Positions 43,548 through 53,126 are shown, counted from the stretch's first letter. The stretch: 64,000 nucleotides of DNA from a bacterium (GCA_021813525.1 JAKAKK010000074.1:1-64000); one strand, 5' to 3'. Made by a program: numbers and translations. Notes: generated by a model not told the origin, from the sequence alone.

Positions 43548-44454
43548 AATCTTTTCCCCTGAAAAACGATTCTTGACAAAGTATCGCGCAAGCGTCGTTA
43601 AATTGATGCATTCCCCTTTCGTGGTTTATCGATGAAAAACCCCTCCATATATAGTAATGGTCAGCTTTTGTATAGCGAAGTACCGGCACTATATGCCTAA
43701 CGAATCCATTATACGGCAAATCAACATCCCTGGTGGCATAATCGCCATAAGCCAAGTTTTTAAGAAACGGTTTATTTTTTAAAAAATTCCATATTGTATA
43801 ATCAAATCTTTCAACTTCCATTGAGTCTCCTCTTAAATTTTTTAACTTTTCCGAAGAGGGAAAAGCTCCAGCTAGTACGCCAATAGTTTTGTACCGAGAA
43901 TCAGCTATCTGGGATAAAACATTTTCAGCAGCATAAAAATATACATTACTATCGATATCTTCCATATCTAAAAACAAACGCAACTTATCCGTAGTTAATT
44001 CCATATTTGCTATCATTCTATTAAGAACATCCGAAATATTAATATCCGGAGCAATTAAAGCTAACGGAATCCGGATTGCAAGGTCGTCGATATTCAAATT
44101 CTTTATAATTGAGTTTATAGCATTTGCGTATTCTTCTGAACGTCCAATGCCTGTCATAGGAATAGCATTAATATTTTCTTCCACGCAATAGTTCATGGTT
44201 TCAGAAATTATATCTCCAATATCGTTATACTCATTATCTAAATACATAAAATCAAGCATTATCGTCATTTTTTTCGGTAAATACAATTTTAAATTAGAAA
44301 CTATTTTTTTCGGATTAATTTCTTCTTCAGGAATAATTTCGAAAATTGGTAATATTTTTGTTTTAGTATCCTCTTTTAAATCTCTGAGCGCAATAAAAGA
44401 AGTTCTTTTATTTTTAAGGACAGGATAGTATAATTTACTCATAGTTTTCACCAA
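43405..44454 (-). CDS. Beta-family (T4 beta / sce7725-like) protein
   Basis: The 349-residue protein begins KLYYPVLKNKRTSFIALRDL and continues as a TIM-barrel-like repeat of helices and strands, with IRIPLALIAPDINI and LFLDMEDIDSN. This is the beta family named after a phage T4 protein. sce7725/sce7726-type genes tend to occur together. It follows the XRE regulator by 52 bases, so the two form an operon. Confidence 0.6.
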   Translation of the reverse strand: MVKTMSKLYYPVLKNKRTSFIALRDLKEDTKTKILPIFEIIPEEEINPKKIVSNLKLYLPKKMTIMLDFMYLDNEYNDIGDIISETMNYCVEENINAIPMTGIGRSEEYANAINSIIKNLNIDDLAIRIPLALIAPDINISDVLNRMIANMELTTDKLRLFLDMEDIDSNVYFYAAENVLSQIADSRYKTIGVLAGAFPSSEKLKNLRGDSMEVERFDYTIWNFLKNKPFLKNLAYGDYATRDVDLPYNGFVRHIVPVLRYTKADHYYIWRGFSSINHERGMHQFNDACAILCQESFFRGKDFSVGDRMIFEKASDLNSSAGNQATWAQIGINQHIEFVVYQLANSTYF

Positions 44455-44506
44455 TAATAACTTTTAAAATTAATAGTCTTTATCTTTACTTTGTCATATA
44501 ATAACC

Positions 44507-44923
44507 CTAAGCCATTTTCTTTTTAAGATTTCCCGCATTTTTTCTGACTCTCCTCTCTTTTTTTAGCAGACCGTAAGCTAGCTCGATATTGGTTTTAGCT
44601 ACATATATAAGATTCTCATCGTTAAAATCGTATATTTCCTTTAGCATCATAATTTCTTTTTCGAGCTCGGGATCTAAAGATTGGCTTGTAATTGGTTTTT
44701 TAAGGTCTAAAAAATATTCAATAGGAACATTAAATAAATTTGTTAATTTTAGAAGATTTTCTATAGGGATTCTTGTATTTCCCTTTTCATATCTCTGAAT
44801 TTGTATGTATTCAACATCAAGAGCTTCTGCTACTTTACTCTGTGTTAATTTTAGTTCATTTCTTTTTTGCTTTATTTTAAATCCGATATATTTGTATAAA
44901 TCTTTATTATTATTTTTTTGCAT
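44507..44923 (-). CDS. XRE-family HTH regulator
   Basis: The 138-residue protein has an XRE helix-turn-helix (FKIKQKRNELKLTQSKVAEA) and the same DPELEK...KEIYDFNDEN tail as the regulator at 7733-8173. The paralogy links the defence island and this cargo. It probably represses the beta-family operon. Confidence 0.8.
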   Translation of the reverse strand: MQKNNNKDLYKYIGFKIKQKRNELKLTQSKVAEALDVEYIQIQRYEKGNTRIPIENLLKLTNLFNVPIEYFLDLKKPITSQSLDPELEKEIMMLKEIYDFNDENLIYVAKTNIELAYGLLKKERRVRKNAGNLKKKMA

Positions 44924-44937
44924 TGGTTTTATAATGC

Positions 44938-45177
44938 TTAATTTTTGGATTGCATTAAATTTTTAATAGGCCGGGGCGGTAACTGATTATTACTATATGC
45001 GTTTCCGCAACTTACACCGCCACCGCAACAATCTTTAGCCGGTATCCCATAAGAACAGCCAGTTTTAGGATTTATACCGACCATAGAATCAGCCGTGGAA
45101 GCACAACCGGAAAAGGCTAAAACTGGGATTAATAAGAATATCGCCAATAGTATAGTTTTTTCATAATTATTCCTCAT
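44938..45177 (-). CDS. Small lipoprotein (copy 3 of 3), with altered start
   Basis: From the ATG at 45177 the protein opens MRNNYEKTILLAIFLLIPVL with lipobox FSGC and then GINPKTGCSYG, related to the lipoproteins at 32483 and 49836. The ancestral ATGAAAAAACT start is still present but is out of frame through a one-base change, so this copy uses an upstream ATG. It faces into the cargo from the right inverted repeat. Confidence 0.6.
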   Translation of the reverse strand: MRNNYEKTILLAIFLLIPVLAFSGCASTADSMVGINPKTGCSYGIPAKDCCGGGVSCGNAYSNNQLPPRPIKNLMQSKN

Positions 45178-45207
45178 TTTTAAAATTATAAATATCATAG
45201 AACAAAC

Positions 45208-45290
45208 TATTACAAATTAATCTAAAACACTACATCTTAAATATATTATTTTTTACTTGACAATAAATCTAATTAGTTATATTTTTATAA
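45208..45290. repeat. 83-bp inverted repeat, right copy, with outward promoter
   Basis: This is the exact reverse complement of 32352-32434. TTGACA (45257-45262) with a TATATT/TATTTT -10 near 45278-45285 reads rightward into the transfer operon, so the repeat is a portable promoter. Confidence 0.85.
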
Positions 45291-45323
45291 ATATAGACTT
45301 TAAAATAAAAATGAGGTAATGCA

Positions 45324-45554
45324 ATGGGCTTCAATAACCATATAATCAGAACTTACTGTTACAGTATTAATATCCCTATTAAAAGTTTCGCCGAACAAAT
45401 AGGAATTTCTGGAACACACTTATTTAATTATATCGACGGCAAGAATAATATCTCGCCGGCAGTCGCCGAAAAAATTGAAAAAATAACCAAAGGAGTACTT
45501 CCGGCGGATGCCCTTCTTGCGCTTAATAAAAAAAAGACGAGGAAAAATCCATGA
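45324..45554 (+). CDS. Small HTH regulator at the head of the transfer operon
   Basis: The 76-residue protein contains IKSFAEQIGISGTHLFNYID near residues 19-38, a Cro/XRE-like helix-turn-helix. It is the first gene after the TTGACA promoter and overlaps the next gene by four bases. It probably regulates transfer. Confidence 0.65.
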   Translation: MGFNNHIIRTYCYSINIPIKSFAEQIGISGTHLFNYIDGKNNISPAVAEKIEKITKGVLPADALLALNKKKTRKNP

Positions 45555-46093
45555 AGGGATGGGAACATAAGACAACCACTATCGCGATATACACGGCTAC
45601 GTTCAGCGCGGCCGCACAGAACCTTGATTCTTTAACCATGAAATATTTCTCCGTCGGTTCGGCGGCGGCCTTTTTCGGCTCGTTTTTTCCGGACCTCGAT
45701 ATTCATATTTTTAAGGAAGGTACTTCGCCTCGCGGACTCATAAGAATTAAAGGACACCGCGGAATTATGCACTACTATAAAACTTATGCCATAGTATATC
45801 CGATTTTCGTCATCGCCCTAATCATAGCGCGTTTATTTTATAACTTCGACCATATGTTTTTTTTAATTATATACGCCGTTACTTGTTTTTTCTTTGCGGT
45901 TATGATGCATATCGCCGAAGACGCGCCCACGACGACAGGCATTCCCGTGCGTAAATTCGATGACGAGTTCTATGAAGCATACAGCTACAAGCTCGGCAAT
46001 TACGACTCGCTGACGATAATGATGCTCGCGCTGACGATAATAATGGTTTCGTCGCTGTTCACGGCGTATAACGTATTCACTAAATTCTTATGA
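45551..46093 (+). CDS. YdjM-like (DUF457) membrane metal-dependent hydrolase
   Basis: The 180-residue membrane protein has PDLDIHIF near residues 48-55, GHRGIMHYY (about 68-76) and MMHIAEDAPTTTGIP (about 116-130), the His/Asp signature of the YdjM family of inner-membrane hydrolases. Several hydrophobic helices surround them. Its presence near the start of a transfer operon is unexplained; similar genes occur on conjugative elements. Confidence 0.65.
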   Translation: MKGWEHKTTTIAIYTATFSAAAQNLDSLTMKYFSVGSAAAFFGSFFPDLDIHIFKEGTSPRGLIRIKGHRGIMHYYKTYAIVYPIFVIALIIARLFYNFDHMFFLIIYAVTCFFFAVMMHIAEDAPTTTGIPVRKFDDEFYEAYSYKLGNYDSLTIMMLALTIIMVSSLFTAYNVFTKFL

Positions 46094-46473
46094 GAATTAT
46101 TTGCAAATATAAATTATATATCGCGGCTTTTATATCAGGCCTTTTAATCGCGGCCGGCATAATAGTAATTAATTATTACGATTTCCTAAGAAATAAACCG
46201 GCAGGTTTGATTAATTACGAATACGGAATAAGCCTGAGTTTAAAAAAGAAAGACGCTGGCAACAAAATAATAGATTATAGGCTTAATCTTGCGAAGCACT
46301 ATTTTGAAATACATAAAAAAAACTGGCTCGAAGTCTCCAAGGAAATGCTCTTATTATACCCTATAGACAAGAGCCTGACGCTGTCGAAAACGGTAGGCGT
46401 CACAGCCTATAAACAGGTTAAGTTTGATGAAACCGTGATAAAAGAACTAAATCAAATTTATAGGAGGCGTTAA
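46090..46473 (+). CDS. Membrane-anchored protein of unknown function
   Basis: This 127-residue protein has one N-terminal membrane helix (LYIAAFISGLLIAAGIIVIN) and a charged exported or periplasmic domain. Start and stop overlap its neighbours (ATGA-type), so it belongs to the operon. Confidence 0.5.
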   Translation: MRIICKYKLYIAAFISGLLIAAGIIVINYYDFLRNKPAGLINYEYGISLSLKKKDAGNKIIDYRLNLAKHYFEIHKKNWLEVSKEMLLLYPIDKSLTLSKTVGVTAYKQVKFDETVIKELNQIYRRR

Positions 46474-46631
46474 TGAAGAAGAAAGTCTATCAGTGCGAGG
46501 AATGCAAGGGGTTTTTCGACGAGGACGATATCGTCGCAATCAGTCCGGCGCAATCGACCGGTATAAAAAAGAAATTATACGTCTGCAGTAAATGCTACGA
46601 TTTAAAATTTAACAAGAAAAAAGAAGATTAA
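46473..46631 (+). CDS. Small zinc-ribbon protein, 52 residues
   Basis: A 52-codon ORF with ribosome site AGGAGG before ATG 46473 encodes two CxxC pairs: CEEC near residues 8-11 and CSKC near 38-41, a compact zinc ribbon. It overlaps the previous stop by one base. It could act as a regulator or protein-binding module. Confidence 0.6.
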   Translation: MKKKVYQCEECKGFFDEDDIVAISPAQSTGIKKKLYVCSKCYDLKFNKKKED

Positions 46632-46647
46632 ATTAAGGAGGCAAAAA

Positions 46648-47049
46648 ATGCTAAAGAAAATCGAAGAAAAAATCACTTTATTTTACATAGGCCACGGCAA
46701 ACTGATGTATGCCCTGCTTATAGGTCTTTCGATAGGGTTGAATTTCGTTTTCATCCGCGACGCCGCGGCCGCTACTTACAGCACTTTCAACACTTCCGGC
46801 CTTGGAACGGTCGGGCAAACCGGCGCGTCTTCAATTTTAGACTCGGCCACCACCTGGATTTGTTACCGGCTTGCGCCTGCCACCACGACACTTGGCCTTG
46901 CGAAAGGATTTTACGACATAAAACAGCATAGGCCGGATGCCGGAAGAAAGGCATTTATAACCGCCGCCGCCGGATGCGGAGTAATGCTGGCGCCTACTAT
47001 AGGAAACGTCGTAGTCGGCATGGTTCAGAGTCATAATCCAGGGGCATAA
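46648..47049 (+). CDS. VirB2/TraA-like pilin
   Basis: The 133-residue protein has a long leader ending DAAAA-TYST, then two hydrophobic helices with GLAKGFYDIKQ between them. This is the layout of conjugative pilins, here placed before VirB3- and VirB4-like genes. A GGAGG ribosome site precedes it. Confidence 0.65.
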   Translation: MLKKIEEKITLFYIGHGKLMYALLIGLSIGLNFVFIRDAAAATYSTFNTSGLGTVGQTGASSILDSATTWICYRLAPATTTLGLAKGFYDIKQHRPDAGRKAFITAAAGCGVMLAPTIGNVVVGMVQSHNPGA

Positions 47050-47050
47050 A

Positions 47051-47329
47051 ATGCGGGATATATTTACGGTGTACGATATTTCTAATAAAGTTCTGAAATG
47101 GGGTTTATCGCTTTATGAATGGGCCGCGGTAGTTTTTGCCTGCGTCTTTTCTATCGCGATATTTCATAAGGGCTTAGAGATTGTGTATGATTTATTATTT
47201 GCGGCCGCCGTGGTTTTTTCGCTTAAATTTTACAAAATAGGCAAGCCCGACGGCTACGTAAAAAGTTTGATGGATTTTTATTTATCGGAAAAACAATATC
47301 ACGTTCGTTATAGGCCTGAAACCAAATGA
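47051..47329 (+). CDS. VirB3/TraL-like membrane protein
   Basis: The 92-residue protein has two membrane helices (WAAVVFACVFSIAIF and YDLLFAAAVVFSLKF) and a GKPDGYVKSLMDF tail like that of TraL/VirB3. It lies directly before the VirB4-like ATPase, overlapping its start by four bases. Confidence 0.65.
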   Translation: MRDIFTVYDISNKVLKWGLSLYEWAAVVFACVFSIAIFHKGLEIVYDLLFAAAVVFSLKFYKIGKPDGYVKSLMDFYLSEKQYHVRYRPETK

Positions 47330-49833
47330 TAACTTCCGCTCAAAATTTTAATTATTACCGCGACGATACTAAATGGGTCTGCAATCTCCTAAACCTGTGG
47401 GGTATAGAAAATAATATCGTCATAGGAAGAGACGGCTCGTATTCCGCGGTTTATAAGCTGACCGGCATAGATTATTATCTGCAGACGGATAATACTCTTA
47501 ATCGCCTGGCGCATATAAACGACCTTTTTTTATCGCTCCTGCCCGATGATTTTATCATTACTTTTATATATAAAATAGGCGACAGCGATCCGGCATTTAT
47601 TAAAAATTACCGGGCGTCCGCAAATCCTCCAGCTAAATTTGAATTCATCAAAGAAAAAAAGCTGGAGGATTTGACAAGCCGGCTCATAAAAAAAGTCGAT
47701 ATATATCTTATTGCGACGATAAAATCCTTTGAGCTTGAAGCCGCCCTCAAAACCAGCATATTCTCTAAAGTAATGGATATTTTAAGCGGCCTGTTGAAAA
47801 GGTCGGCAAATGCCGTAGAAAATTATAATACCGGGTTAGAAAAGCTTAATAACTTTACGCGCAATCTATCTTTTCTGACTTCCTCCGTAGGAATCCAGGC
47901 CAGACGGCTTAAGAACCAGGAATTATTCGATTATTTGTTTCGCGAATTAAATCCTTCGAGAACGGTGGACCCGCCGCTGATACAAAACATAGACCCTAAG
48001 GAAACCCTAAGGTCGAGTTTATGTTATTCTCCCATCTATGAATCTAAAGATTGTTTGACCGTGGGAGACAAAAATTACAAGTTCGTTAATATGCACAAAC
48101 TGCCGGCGGAAATAGATACCCTCGGCATAACGGAATTATTAAATATCGCAAATAATTACTATTTCTTTAAATATACGGTCGCAGTTAGTTTTTACGTGCC
48201 GCCGCAAGACGAAAAATACAAACAGATAAGGGAAGAAAGCAATATTAAGCGTTCCTTATCTGAATCCACTATGGGCGATTATATCGACTATAAAGGCAAG
48301 ACTGAAGCCGACGTAATAGAGGACTTGCTTCAGTCCGTTTCGAAAGATAGGAAGAAATTTATAGAATTGAGCCTGTCCTTCAGGCTTGAAGACGACCTTA
48401 AAAAAGACGCCGAAACCGTAATCCAGGCATGTAAGCACTTTAATAACATGGAAGCCATTGACGATAATCTCCTATATAAAAATATATTCCTGTCCTTCTT
48501 GCCGGGCATGCAGCCGCTTAACTGGCGCAGGAAGGTTACGACGTCGGTAGAAGCCGGGAACTTCTTCCCTCTCCACCAGGGCTTTTCAGGCACCAAGAAT
48601 GCGCCTATAGCGCTTTTTAACAACAGGTTTGAACCGGTCGCCCTCGACCTACTGAACAATACCCTGCCCGCCAAACACGGCCTCGTTTTCGGCAAAACAA
48701 GAAGCGGGAAGGGATTTACCATGAACGGCTGGCTATCGAACTATTTTTTGTCCGCAGACAATATCGATATAGTCGGCGTGGATATAGGCGGTACATACGA
48801 AAAATTCACCAGATTATTCGGCGGAAATTATATCGAAATAGAGCTTGACGGACGTTACAACCTAAACCCGTTTCCCTACAAAAAAGATATTATCGACCGC
48901 GACGGCAAATATGACGCCGATGTCCTGCAGTTTTTATCTCATGTTGTAATGATGATGGTCCTGCCCAATTCAATACCAGAACCGAACGACCATACTATAG
49001 TTTTAAGGGCTATTTCCGCGGCATACGATAAAACCAGAGAGGAGGACAACCCCACGTTCTCCGACATCGGCAACATCCTATTGAATTATAAAGAACCGCG
49101 CGACATAGCCGATAAACAGCGCGCAATGCTTTTCGGCAAGAATATGTCGCCTTGGACAGATATTACGAGCCCGTACCGCGCGCTAATCAACCAAAAGGGA
49201 ACCATAGACCTATCTAACAGGATAAATGTCTTCGATCTGCAAAAAATTAAGCAACACCCTGAATTGCAAAAATTAGCTTTTGCAATAATAAAAAACCTTA
49301 CCTTTAAGAAAATGTACGACCGTCAAAAAAGAGTTCTGTTCTTTTACGACGAAATATGGGAGCTTTTAAATAATCCTGAATTAATGGAATTAACCCTGCA
49401 TTTATACAAAGCCTCGGCTAAGTGGGATTGCGCGATATATTCCATTACCCAGGAGCCGAAGGACCTGCTTAAAACGCCCATAGGGAAGTCGATAATTAGC
49501 AATTCCAGCGTTAAAATGTTCCTGCATTTAGACGTGGACGTAAGTTCCGAAGACTTAGCCGTCTGCGGACTTAACGAAAAAGAAATACAAATAGTCAACA
49601 ATCTTAGGACGGAAAAGGGGCATTTTTCTGAATATTTTCTTAAATTTGGAAAAGATTCGACGGTTATAAGGAATGCGCCGTCGCCTTTCGAGTACTGGCT
49701 GTATTGCAAATCAAACGAAGACTGGCAGATAGAAAACGAAATTAATTTAAAATATCCGGATAAGTCTCTAAAGGAGCGGCTGGAGATATTAGCCGACCGT
49801 TATCCTCACGGACCTTACGGAGTGGAGGAATAA
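47326..49833 (+). CDS. VirB4/TraC-family secretion ATPase
   Basis: The 835-residue protein energises pilus assembly and transfer. Walker A GKTRSGKG lies near residue 456 and Walker B LFFYDEIW near 670, with the TraC-type late DLLKTPIGKSIISNSSV motif. The length is typical of the family. Confidence 0.88.
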   Translation: MITSAQNFNYYRDDTKWVCNLLNLWGIENNIVIGRDGSYSAVYKLTGIDYYLQTDNTLNRLAHINDLFLSLLPDDFIITFIYKIGDSDPAFIKNYRASANPPAKFEFIKEKKLEDLTSRLIKKVDIYLIATIKSFELEAALKTSIFSKVMDILSGLLKRSANAVENYNTGLEKLNNFTRNLSFLTSSVGIQARRLKNQELFDYLFRELNPSRTVDPPLIQNIDPKETLRSSLCYSPIYESKDCLTVGDKNYKFVNMHKLPAEIDTLGITELLNIANNYYFFKYTVAVSFYVPPQDEKYKQIREESNIKRSLSESTMGDYIDYKGKTEADVIEDLLQSVSKDRKKFIELSLSFRLEDDLKKDAETVIQACKHFNNMEAIDDNLLYKNIFLSFLPGMQPLNWRRKVTTSVEAGNFFPLHQGFSGTKNAPIALFNNRFEPVALDLLNNTLPAKHGLVFGKTRSGKGFTMNGWLSNYFLSADNIDIVGVDIGGTYEKFTRLFGGNYIEIELDGRYNLNPFPYKKDIIDRDGKYDADVLQFLSHVVMMMVLPNSIPEPNDHTIVLRAISAAYDKTREEDNPTFSDIGNILLNYKEPRDIADKQRAMLFGKNMSPWTDITSPYRALINQKGTIDLSNRINVFDLQKIKQHPELQKLAFAIIKNLTFKKMYDRQKRVLFFYDEIWELLNNPELMELTLHLYKASAKWDCAIYSITQEPKDLLKTPIGKSIISNSSVKMFLHLDVDVSSEDLAVCGLNEKEIQIVNNLRTEKGHFSEYFLKFGKDSTVIRNAPSPFEYWLYCKSNEDWQIENEINLKYPDKSLKERLEILADRYPHGPYGVEE

Positions 49834-49835
49834 TC

Positions 49836-50012
49836 ATGAAAAAACTACTTTTAGCGGCGTTATTATTAATCCCGGTTCTGGCTTTCTCCGGCTGTATGGC
49901 CTTGCAAAAACCTATGGATAACATGATGGGTATTAATCCTAAAACCGGATGCTCTTACGGGGTGAATTGCAGCCAAATACCGGGGCAAAATAAATCCGCT
50001 ACAAATAATTAG
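49836..50012 (+). CDS. Small lipoprotein (copy 2 of 3), VirB7/TraV position
   Basis: The 58-residue protein starts MKKLLLAALLLIPVLAFSGC, with lipobox FSGC and a short mature part GINPKTGCSYGVNC. It follows VirB4 by two bases. VirB7-type lipoproteins stabilise the outer-membrane ring with VirB9. It is near-identical in DNA to 32483-32677, indicating the operon copy is the source. Confidence 0.65.
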   Translation: MKKLLLAALLLIPVLAFSGCMALQKPMDNMMGINPKTGCSYGVNCSQIPGQNKSATNN

Positions 50013-50023
50013 GAGGACGCACA

Positions 50024-51094
50024 ATGTTTAAAAAAATAGTCAGCGTTATAGTTATTATCTCGTTTACGACCTTTTATGTTTTGGCACTGGCCAACACGCA
50101 AAATGCCTTTGCTTTCACTGTTCCGTCGATTTCCGGCGTTGTCAATGCGGCCGGCGCAATGGCCGACGCCGGGGAATCCTTAGCTCAGGCAGGTAATATA
50201 ATCGGTTTAGCTATACCTCCGATTGGACCATTTGGCTTGTCAACATCCGTTAATCAATTTCTTAAGGGTAAATTTTCGGCTATGATGCATATGGGGCAGG
50301 CAATGCAAAACATGGCCAAACTTCAAGTCGAGCTATCCAAAGTTCAGGCTTCCGTGGATGCCGCCGATAACGCCGTAACCGATATTTATAGCGCCGACGC
50401 AGATATAACCGGCGCCCGCAATACTATCCTGTCAAACAGCCTTACTATGAACGACTGTCAGGGCGGCCAGGGGATACTAGGTTCCATAGCTTCGGAGCAA
50501 TGCACGGAAAATACCATTAACTCGAATATATCCGACCTTCAGGGAACCTATACCGACTTAGGCGGACAGGCAGGTATTTCGGGGAACGGAATATCCTCCG
50601 CTCTGGCGGGCAGTTCTTCAAGCCAGGCGGCGTTACTTTCGGGCGCGGGCAATTTTCAATATATAAGCGAAAACGGTCTTGCCGGTTCGGTATCCGTATC
50701 GCCGCAGAGCAATCTCTGTCAGGACGAAATTGCGGCAGGTATGGCGGCTAACGCTTCGCAATGCACGGAAAGCTACCGGAGGGCGTTAAACGACCAGCTG
50801 AACAAAAACCTGTTAGTCGATTCTACCGAGGGCATAGCCGCCGGCAATTCCGAAATAGCGACCGGGTCCGGATTTTCGAAGAACGCGTCTAATATGACCG
50901 GCACTTACGACCAGCAGATGCTCGACTTATCGAAAATGACCGCCGAGGAAAACGCCCAGCAGCTCAAGGCTATGGGCGAGCTGAATAAACAGATGGCCAT
51001 ATCTAACCAGACAAAAGCGGCCAAAACGATAAATAATTCCAAGGTGCCCGGGGTATCAAAATTACCTCCGCCGCCGACGCAATTTATATATTAA
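50024..51094 (+). CDS. Secreted VirB5-position protein
   Basis: This 356-residue protein has a signal peptide (about residues 1-31, ending ANTQNAFA) and a long helical, Ala/Gln-rich body, like VirB5/TrbJ-type minor pilus or adhesion components. The position between VirB4/lipoprotein and VirB6 supports this. Sequence similarity is too weak for a firm name. Confidence 0.5.
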   Translation: MFKKIVSVIVIISFTTFYVLALANTQNAFAFTVPSISGVVNAAGAMADAGESLAQAGNIIGLAIPPIGPFGLSTSVNQFLKGKFSAMMHMGQAMQNMAKLQVELSKVQASVDAADNAVTDIYSADADITGARNTILSNSLTMNDCQGGQGILGSIASEQCTENTINSNISDLQGTYTDLGGQAGISGNGISSALAGSSSSQAALLSGAGNFQYISENGLAGSVSVSPQSNLCQDEIAAGMAANASQCTESYRRALNDQLNKNLLVDSTEGIAAGNSEIATGSGFSKNASNMTGTYDQQMLDLSKMTAEENAQQLKAMGELNKQMAISNQTKAAKTINNSKVPGVSKLPPPPTQFIY

Positions 51095-51096
51095 CT

Positions 51097-52482
51097 ATGA
51101 AATTATTATCCTTAGTTTTAATTATTATTATTGTGCTTGCCGCCGGCAGCGTTCACGCTATGGGTTCGCCGCAATCGACGAACCCTAACGGGCCGAATTA
51201 CGTCCCCCCTGCGGCAGCGCCGCAAACCGCCCCTGCGGCAGCGCCGCAAACCGCCCCTGCGACCTCGCCTACGGCCACTCCGGATGCGAATGCGTCCGCG
51301 GGGTCGATGAGTTCCTGGCTGCAGAAAACAATAACGGGACCCAACGGCATATCCACCGTTCCCGAAGATATATGGGGAACGACGGGGCTATCCAATAGCG
51401 TAATTATGCCTAAGCTGGCGCCGTTTATCGAAAGTTTCGGTTTTTTGTTATTAAGTTTCGGTTTTGTCTTTAATATGTACAAAAACCACGAAAAATACGT
51501 CTTGGGATTAGAAGGTCAGGCGCAGCCGTATTTTAAATTGTTTTATTCTTTTATATTTTCGGCTGTTTTTATTTTTATGTGGGCTTACAATCAGGGCGGT
51601 TCCGGTAATATATTTTATGAGTATCTGGCGGTCGTTAATAATATGTATATTTATATTACCGGCAATATAATGGGAGCCGCGGCATACGTCGGATTATTGC
51701 ATAATATACACCATACGACCACAGTCGTCGTGAACGAAGTTCATAACACCAAAACCGGAGGATGGAGCTGGAATCCTTTATCGTGGGCTTCCGCCGCCAT
51801 AGGAGCTATATTCGGCTACATAATTAAAACATCGTTCGAACTTATAACAACATTCGCTTTAATGCTCTTATACTTTTTATACCTGATACTTTCATATTTA
51901 GTTTACGTTGTCCAGCTGTTATTCCTCGGAACGCTTTACGCGGTTTTTCCGATAGTCATAGCCGTAAATTACGGGGAATATGCAAAAGACATGAAGATAT
52001 TGGCTAACTGGGTAAAATGGTTTATAGAGGTATCTCTATGGGGCGTCTTCATCTCGCTTGAGTTCACCATTTTTGCGTATATTGTCGGCAACCACTTCGC
52101 AGATTCCAATTCCATTATTTCTCCATTAACCGCAGTATTACTGCTTGTCCTAATGTGTTTTCTTCCTTTAGCAGGCCCTGTCCTTTTACATAAGATATTT
52201 GGGCTGCACGGTGCCCACGAACATAGCGGAAATTTAAAACAAAAGACTAAGCCAGAGACAAAAGATAAAGATTCAGGCAATGCACAAATAGCTAAAGGGC
52301 TCGCTAAACTTGGCCACGGTGATATCTCTGGCGGAAAAGATATTATGAACGGCATGAAAGCGAATGCGGCAAAAGCCAAAGGGGAAACCGGTTCCGAGCA
52401 AAGCCCTGCTTCCGGTCCCGTAGCAGGAGGAGTGGCCCCGGGCGTATCCGACTATAAACCTAAAGAAAAACCTAAAGAATAA
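51097..52482 (+). CDS. VirB6/TrbL-like polytopic membrane protein
   Basis: The 461-residue protein has a signal-like N-terminus ending AAGSVHA, two tandem 24-bp repeats coding PAAAPQTA, and at least five membrane helices. One of these stretches is IVLNYGEYAKDMKILAN-adjacent. A charged C-terminus follows. It fits the VirB6 inner-membrane channel component by topology and place. Confidence 0.6.
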   Translation: MKLLSLVLIIIIVLAAGSVHAMGSPQSTNPNGPNYVPPAAAPQTAPAAAPQTAPATSPTATPDANASAGSMSSWLQKTITGPNGISTVPEDIWGTTGLSNSVIMPKLAPFIESFGFLLLSFGFVFNMYKNHEKYVLGLEGQAQPYFKLFYSFIFSAVFIFMWAYNQGGSGNIFYEYLAVVNNMYIYITGNIMGAAAYVGLLHNIHHTTTVVVNEVHNTKTGGWSWNPLSWASAAIGAIFGYIIKTSFELITTFALMLLYFLYLILSYLVYVVQLLFLGTLYAVFPIVIAVNYGEYAKDMKILANWVKWFIEVSLWGVFISLEFTIFAYIVGNHFADSNSIISPLTAVLLLVLMCFLPLAGPVLLHKIFGLHGAHEHSGNLKQKTKPETKDKDSGNAQIAKGLAKLGHGDISGGKDIMNGMKANAAKAKGETGSEQSPASGPVAGGVAPGVSDYKPKEKPKE

Positions 52483-52493
52483 TTAGGAGAACC

Positions 52494-53126
52494 ATGGACA
52501 ATAAAAAAAATACAAATAGCAGGTTATTCGTTGAATTCTGGGGAAACCTCAAATTTTGGAATATAGTACTCATGACCTTCGCCGGTTTAATGTTCGTCGT
52601 TGCCATGTTCGCTATAGGCGTATCCTATTCGACTTATAAGACCAACAGGATTCCGTTAGTCGTAAAGGTAAGCGGCGACGGGGCGGCGCAGGTCGTCCAC
52701 CAAATGGCTTTCAAATTTCCCGCCGGCAAGGGTGAAATATATTATTTCACAAAGTCGTTCATAAGAGAACTGACCGGCTTTAATAGTTTTACGGTCAAGA
52801 CTGAGGTTCCGAGGGCGCTTAATAAAATGAAGCCGGGGTACGCCGCGTACTGGTACCAGTATATAGAAAAAAACAAGATTGTCCAAAATGCGCTTAAAGA
52901 CGACGTGGATTTTCGCGTAACATTTAAAAAAATAGAAATTACGGACCAAACCACCCACCACGTCGTTTTGAGGGTAATACTCGAGCTGGACGTAATTTCA
53001 AATTTAACGGGACAAATAGAAGCGACCAGTCATTACATGGATAAAGTCATTTTAAAACGTATTCCTCGCTCTGTTAATTTCCCGTTCGGGCTCGAGGTCG
53101 TCAACTTTACGGAGACCAAGCTATGA
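52494..53126 (+). CDS. VirB8/TrbF-like bitopic protein
   Basis: The 210-residue protein has one N-terminal membrane helix (IVLMTFAGLMFVVAMFAIGV) and a periplasmic domain with VHQMAFKFP, FIRELTGFNSF and late NPFG/LEVVNFTE-like end. This is the VirB8/TrbF nucleation factor layout. It overlaps VirB10-like by four bases. Confidence 0.7.
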   Translation: MDNKKNTNSRLFVEFWGNLKFWNIVLMTFAGLMFVVAMFAIGVSYSTYKTNRIPLVVKVSGDGAAQVVHQMAFKFPAGKGEIYYFTKSFIRELTGFNSFTVKTEVPRALNKMKPGYAAYWYQYIEKNKIVQNALKDDVDFRVTFKKIEITDQTTHHVVLRVILELDVISNLTGQIEATSHYMDKVILKRIPRSVNFPFGLEVVNFTETKL

